Assembly (NCBI RefSeq): GCF_020905295.1
Contig: NZ_JAJJMM010000001.1
Span: 5,766,001 to 5,830,000 of the forward strand
DNA length: 64,000 nucleotides
DNA from: Flavobacterium piscisymbiosum
GTDB lineage: Bacteria > Bacteroidota > Bacteroidia > Flavobacteriales > Flavobacteriaceae
Direction: 5' to 3'
The position numbers and the translations under genes were made by a program. Each line of letters begins with the position of its first letter. Positions within the stretch are counted from its first letter, which is position 1. The notes under the pieces were generated by a model. It was not told where the DNA came from and made no database searches. It saw only the letters and a list, made by a program, of their open reading frames with translations. This document shows positions 61,408 to 64,000 of this stretch, in pieces.

Positions 61408-61776
61408 ATGACTAAGAAAGAAATAGCCCAGGACTTTTTAAAACTCGCTGCAAACGGGCATTCTCACGAAGCATTTCGTTTGTATGTTGGTGATAAATTT
61501 AAACATCATAATGCTTATTTTAAAGGTGATGCCGATACATTGATGCTGGCAATGGAAGAATCTACAAGAACAAACCCGAATAAAGTTTTTAAAATTCATC
61601 ATATTCTTGAAGATGGCAATCTCGTCGCCGTACATTCGCATTTAAAACAAACTCCTGTAGAACCCGGTTTTGCAGTTGTTCATATTCTTAAATTCAAAGC
61701 AGATAAAATTGTCGAATTCTGGGATTTAGGACAACCTGTACCAAAAGAACCTATTAACGAAAATGGAATGTTCTGA
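61408..61776 (+). CDS. SnoaL-like (NTF2 fold) protein
   Basis: This 122-residue protein has the cone-shaped NTF2/SnoaL fold: an N-terminal helix (KKEIAQDFLKLAANGHSHEA), FKHHNAYFKGDADTLMLAME, then VAVHSHLKQTPVEPGFAVVH and KADKIVEFWDLGQPVP. The C-terminal FWD(L)xQ segment is characteristic of predicted SnoaL-like aldol condensation or ester-cyclase relatives. The substrate is unknown. Confidence 0.85.
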   Translation: MTKKEIAQDFLKLAANGHSHEAFRLYVGDKFKHHNAYFKGDADTLMLAMEESTRTNPNKVFKIHHILEDGNLVAVHSHLKQTPVEPGFAVVHILKFKADKIVEFWDLGQPVPKEPINENGMF

Positions 61777-61780
61777 TTTT

Positions 61781-62147
61781 AACCGCAAAGAACGCAATGT
61801 TTTTTTACTTACGGAGTTTTATAAATTGACAAAGTTCGCAAAGCTTTGTATTGATTTAGTTTTACGGTGAATTTACCGCAAAGAACGCTAAGTTTTTTTA
61901 TCAATCAGGAAGTTTTAAAACACAAAGTTCGCAAAGCTTTGTATTGATCTGGCTTTGCGAACTTTGCTAATTTATAAATTACATAAACAAAAACATTGCG
62001 CTCTTTACGGTAAAAAATCTTAATTTGACCTTAATTAAAACACAAAGTTCGCAAAGCTTTGTATTGATCTAGCTTTGCGAACTTTGCTAATTTATAAATT
62101 ACATAAACAAAAACATTGCGCTCTTTGCGGTAAAATAGCCGTAAAGA
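61781..62147. repeat. Tandem 120-bp repeat with inverted outer arms
   Basis: Two units with a period of exactly 120 bp (61921-62014 and 62041-62134) differ at two positions. Each contains CAAAGTTCGCAAAGCTTTG inverted as GCTTTGCGAACTTTG. A shorter diverged unit starts at 61830. The left side has CCGCAAAGAACGCAATG and the right ends carry CATTGCGCTCTTTGCGG-type inversions. The array fills the gap before the serine-hydrolase gene. Confidence 0.85.
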
Positions 62148-62174
62148 GCTTAAACTTGAAACAAAAAAATAAAA

Positions 62175-63221
62175 ATGACTTCTAATCTTCGAATTACCTT
62201 TATATTATCCTCTATTCTTCTCTTCTCAAATTGTAATGTATTCGCTCAGAAAAAAAACAATTATGCCGCTCAAATTGATAGTTTGATAAGTGTCAGCAAT
62301 CCAATATTTAATGGCGTTGTACTGATCGCCAAAAACGGAAAAACAGTTTACAATAAAGTATACGGTTTTACCAATTTTGAAACCAGAAAATATTTAAAAA
62401 CAGACAGTCAATTCGAAATCATGTCGAATACAAGACAAATCACGGCTGTTTTAATCTTAAAAGAAGTAGAACAAGGCCAAATTGATTTACAGGCGCCTAT
62501 AAAAAAATATTTACCTCAAATGAACCAAACCTGGGCAGAATCTGTAACGGTTCACCAACTTTTAAATCATACACATGGAATTATCGATTTGACAAAACCG
62601 CTGTTGTTTAAACCGGGAAGTGACTTTAAATATGGAGATTTAGGCTATAGTTTACTGGGAAAAATAATTGAATCTGTTACTAAAAAAAGCTATTACGAAG
62701 TAGCCAATACATTTTTTAAACAGCTAAAGATGAAAAATACACTTTGTTTTTCTGCAGCGCCAATTAAAAATTTAGTTTCAGGATATGTCAACAACAATAA
62801 TGCTTTTAAGTTAGTTTCAAGATCGATGATTACTATCGAAAGTACTTCTTCTAACGGAATTGTTTCAACGGCAGGTGATTTAGCAATCTGGAATGAAAAT
62901 CTGCATAAAGGAAAACTACTGAAACCAGAAAGTTATCTATTACTGTTTAAGTACAATATAACGGCTCAGAATAGTTTCTTCGGCACAGAAAAAATAGGTT
63001 ACGGATACGGTTTTAGAATTGTCGATAAGGAACCTATAAAATATATTGGCCACACAGGTTTAGGTGATGGTTTTTCTTCGATAAATTTATATTTTCCTGA
63101 CAGTGATGTAAGTTTAATTATTCTAGAAAACCAAATGAATCAAAATCGTGATTTGTTTTATGCTAATGAAGTAAAAATCAAAAATATTCTGCTGAAAAGC
63201 AATTTGCTAAACAAAAAATAA
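62175..63221 (+). CDS. Beta-lactamase/serine-hydrolase fold protein with altered active site
   Basis: This 348-residue exported protein has a signal peptide (to about residue 25, VFAQ) and the class C beta-lactamase-like fold. The usual SxxK is replaced by SNTR (Ser84 to Arg87) within FEIMSNTRQITAVLIL. The YxN motif reads YGD (153-155). HTSGI reads HTHGI. The late HTG in YIGHTGLGDGFSS is intact. It may be a non-catalytic member or have changed chemistry. The next gene follows 6 nt later. Confidence 0.82.
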   Translation: MTSNLRITFILSSILLFSNCNVFAQKKNNYAAQIDSLISVSNPIFNGVVLIAKNGKTVYNKVYGFTNFETRKYLKTDSQFEIMSNTRQITAVLILKEVEQGQIDLQAPIKKYLPQMNQTWAESVTVHQLLNHTHGIIDLTKPLLFKPGSDFKYGDLGYSLLGKIIESVTKKSYYEVANTFFKQLKMKNTLCFSAAPIKNLVSGYVNNNNAFKLVSRSMITIESTSSNGIVSTAGDLAIWNENLHKGKLLKPESYLLLFKYNITAQNSFFGTEKIGYGYGFRIVDKEPIKYIGHTGLGDGFSSINLYFPDSDVSLIILENQMNQNRDLFYANEVKIKNILLKSNLLNKK

Positions 63222-63227
63222 AACACA

Positions 63228-63629
63228 ATGGCAAAGAATAAAACTACCGAAACCAATGAAAGTACTACTGATTTTATAAATACTTTTGTTGAAGATGAAA
63301 CCAAAAGAAATGACGCTTTTGAACTCATCAAAATAATGCAGGAAGTAACCCATTTTGAGCCAAAAATGTGGGGACCAAGTATTATTGGTTTTGGAAGTTA
63401 TCATTATAAATATGCCAGCGGTCACGAAGGCGATGCACCTCTTGTGGGGTTTTCTCCACGAAAAGCAGCCATTTCACTTTATATCAATGTTCCGACAGAA
63501 AATAGAGACGAATTACTTTCTAAACTTGGCAAACACAAAGCTTCTAAAGGTTGCATTTATGTAAAAAAAATAGCCGATATCAATATTGAAGTGCTAAAAA
63601 ATATGATTTCACTTTCGTTACAACAATAA
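63228..63629 (+). CDS. DUF1801 domain protein
   Basis: This 133-residue cytosolic protein matches DUF1801 (YdhG-like), with DETKRNDAFELIKIMQEVTH, then KMWGPSIIGFGSYHYKYASG, HEGDAPLVGFSPRKAAISLY and KHKASKGCIYVKKIADINIE. The family function is unknown. It is in an operon with the serine-hydrolase-like gene (6 nt) and the MBL-type gene (28 nt). Confidence 0.88.
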   Translation: MAKNKTTETNESTTDFINTFVEDETKRNDAFELIKIMQEVTHFEPKMWGPSIIGFGSYHYKYASGHEGDAPLVGFSPRKAAISLYINVPTENRDELLSKLGKHKASKGCIYVKKIADINIEVLKNMISLSLQQ

Positions 63630-63657
63630 AAAAAATACCCAAAAATTAAATACCACC

Positions 63658-64000
63658 ATGACTCTTACACTAATAATTTTATTGTTCGCCATTCTTATTT
63701 TGGTTTCACAACATCCCAGATATGGTAAAAAGCCATCAGGGGAAAGATTGGCCTTAATACAAAAATCACCCAACTATAAAAACGGAAAATTCGAAAACCA
63801 AAGTTTTACTCCCGAACTTGCCGAAGGTTATAGTTTCTCTAAAGTTTTCTTTGATTTTTTATTTAAGAAAGTAGATCGCAAAACTCCAACAGATATTATT
63901 CCGTCTGTAAAAACAAATCTACACGAACTTCCTGTCGATCAGGATGTTTTGGTTTGGTTTGGGCATTCCTCCTATTATATTCAACTTGAAGGAAAACGTT
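63658..64000 (+). CDS. MBL-fold metallohydrolase, N-terminal part (3' truncated by window edge)
   Basis: The first 114 residues are visible from the ATG at 63658. An N-terminal membrane helix (MTLTLIILLFAILILVS) is followed by HPRYGKKPSGERL and, at the edge, VLVWFGHSSYYIQLEGK. That last segment is the opening strand pair of the NAPE-PLD/UlaG-like metallo-beta-lactamase group. The metal-binding HxHxDH motif would lie beyond the window, so the activity cannot be confirmed. Confidence 0.8.
   Translation, partial: MTLTLIILLFAILILVSQHPRYGKKPSGERLALIQKSPNYKNGKFENQSFTPELAEGYSFSKVFFDFLFKKVDRKTPTDIIPSVKTNLHELPVDQDVLVWFGHSSYYIQLEGKR

Noticed and set aside
61781..62147. Replication origin or iteron array
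   Set aside because: Only two to three long units exist, with no DnaA-box pattern and no replication gene nearby.

Overview
The window looks like chromosome from a Flavobacterium-type bacterium (Bacteroidota, Flavobacteriaceae). The evidence is low GC, two SusC/SusD outer-membrane pairs, promoters with the Bacteroidota -33 TTTG / -7 TAnnTTTG pattern, a Rho factor with a long Asn-rich insertion, and many short dispersed repeats of the kind that litter Flavobacterium intergenic DNA. I see no rRNA, tRNA, CRISPR array, insertion sequence or prophage.

Region 1 (1-21300) is a plus-strand block that reads as organic-sulfur scavenging and cysteine handling. In order: the tail of an arylsulfatase, SusC/SusD pair 1, a secreted amidohydrolase, a 50-residue basic ORF overlapping an SsuD-like flavin monooxygenase, an APC permease, a serine O-acetyltransferase, a cysteine synthase, a family 2A encapsulin shell overlapping the gene for its cysteine desulfurase cargo, and SusC/SusD pair 2. 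Sulfate esters and sulfonates could be imported and desulfurised, sulfide fixed into cysteine, and cysteine sulfur then mobilised by a desulfurase packaged in a protein nanocompartment. The encapsulin-desulfurase pair is the most notable system here.

Region 2 (21376-31813) holds a DUF1810 protein, ornithine aminotransferase divergent from an Lrp regulator, and a run of exported amide and peptide hydrolases: M28 peptidase, cyanophycinase-like protein, penicillin-acylase-family Ntn hydrolase, dienelactone-hydrolase-like protein and a lipoprotein M28 peptidase, with a DUF3667 membrane protein among them.

Region 3 (31814-46647) is mostly housekeeping: rho, DUF4293, a NarL-type two-component pair, a phosphodiesterase, a large SPFH/flotillin-like protein, truA, an ABC exporter, an HNH-type protein, lpdA, and an MFS transporter divergent from an HxlR regulator.

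Region 4 (46857-64000) contains small accessory genes: TPM protein, DUF2314-ankyrin protein, arginase-family hydrolase, SUFU-domain protein, PhzF isomerase, a GNAT acetyltransferase, many unrecognised short membrane or lipoproteins, an NmrA-like reductase with an AraC regulator, an aspartate/glutamate racemase, a serine-hydrolase-fold protein with a degraded active site, a DUF1801 protein and the start of an MBL-fold hydrolase. Intergenic DNA throughout carries several families of inverted and tandem repeats and one recurring terminator hairpin.
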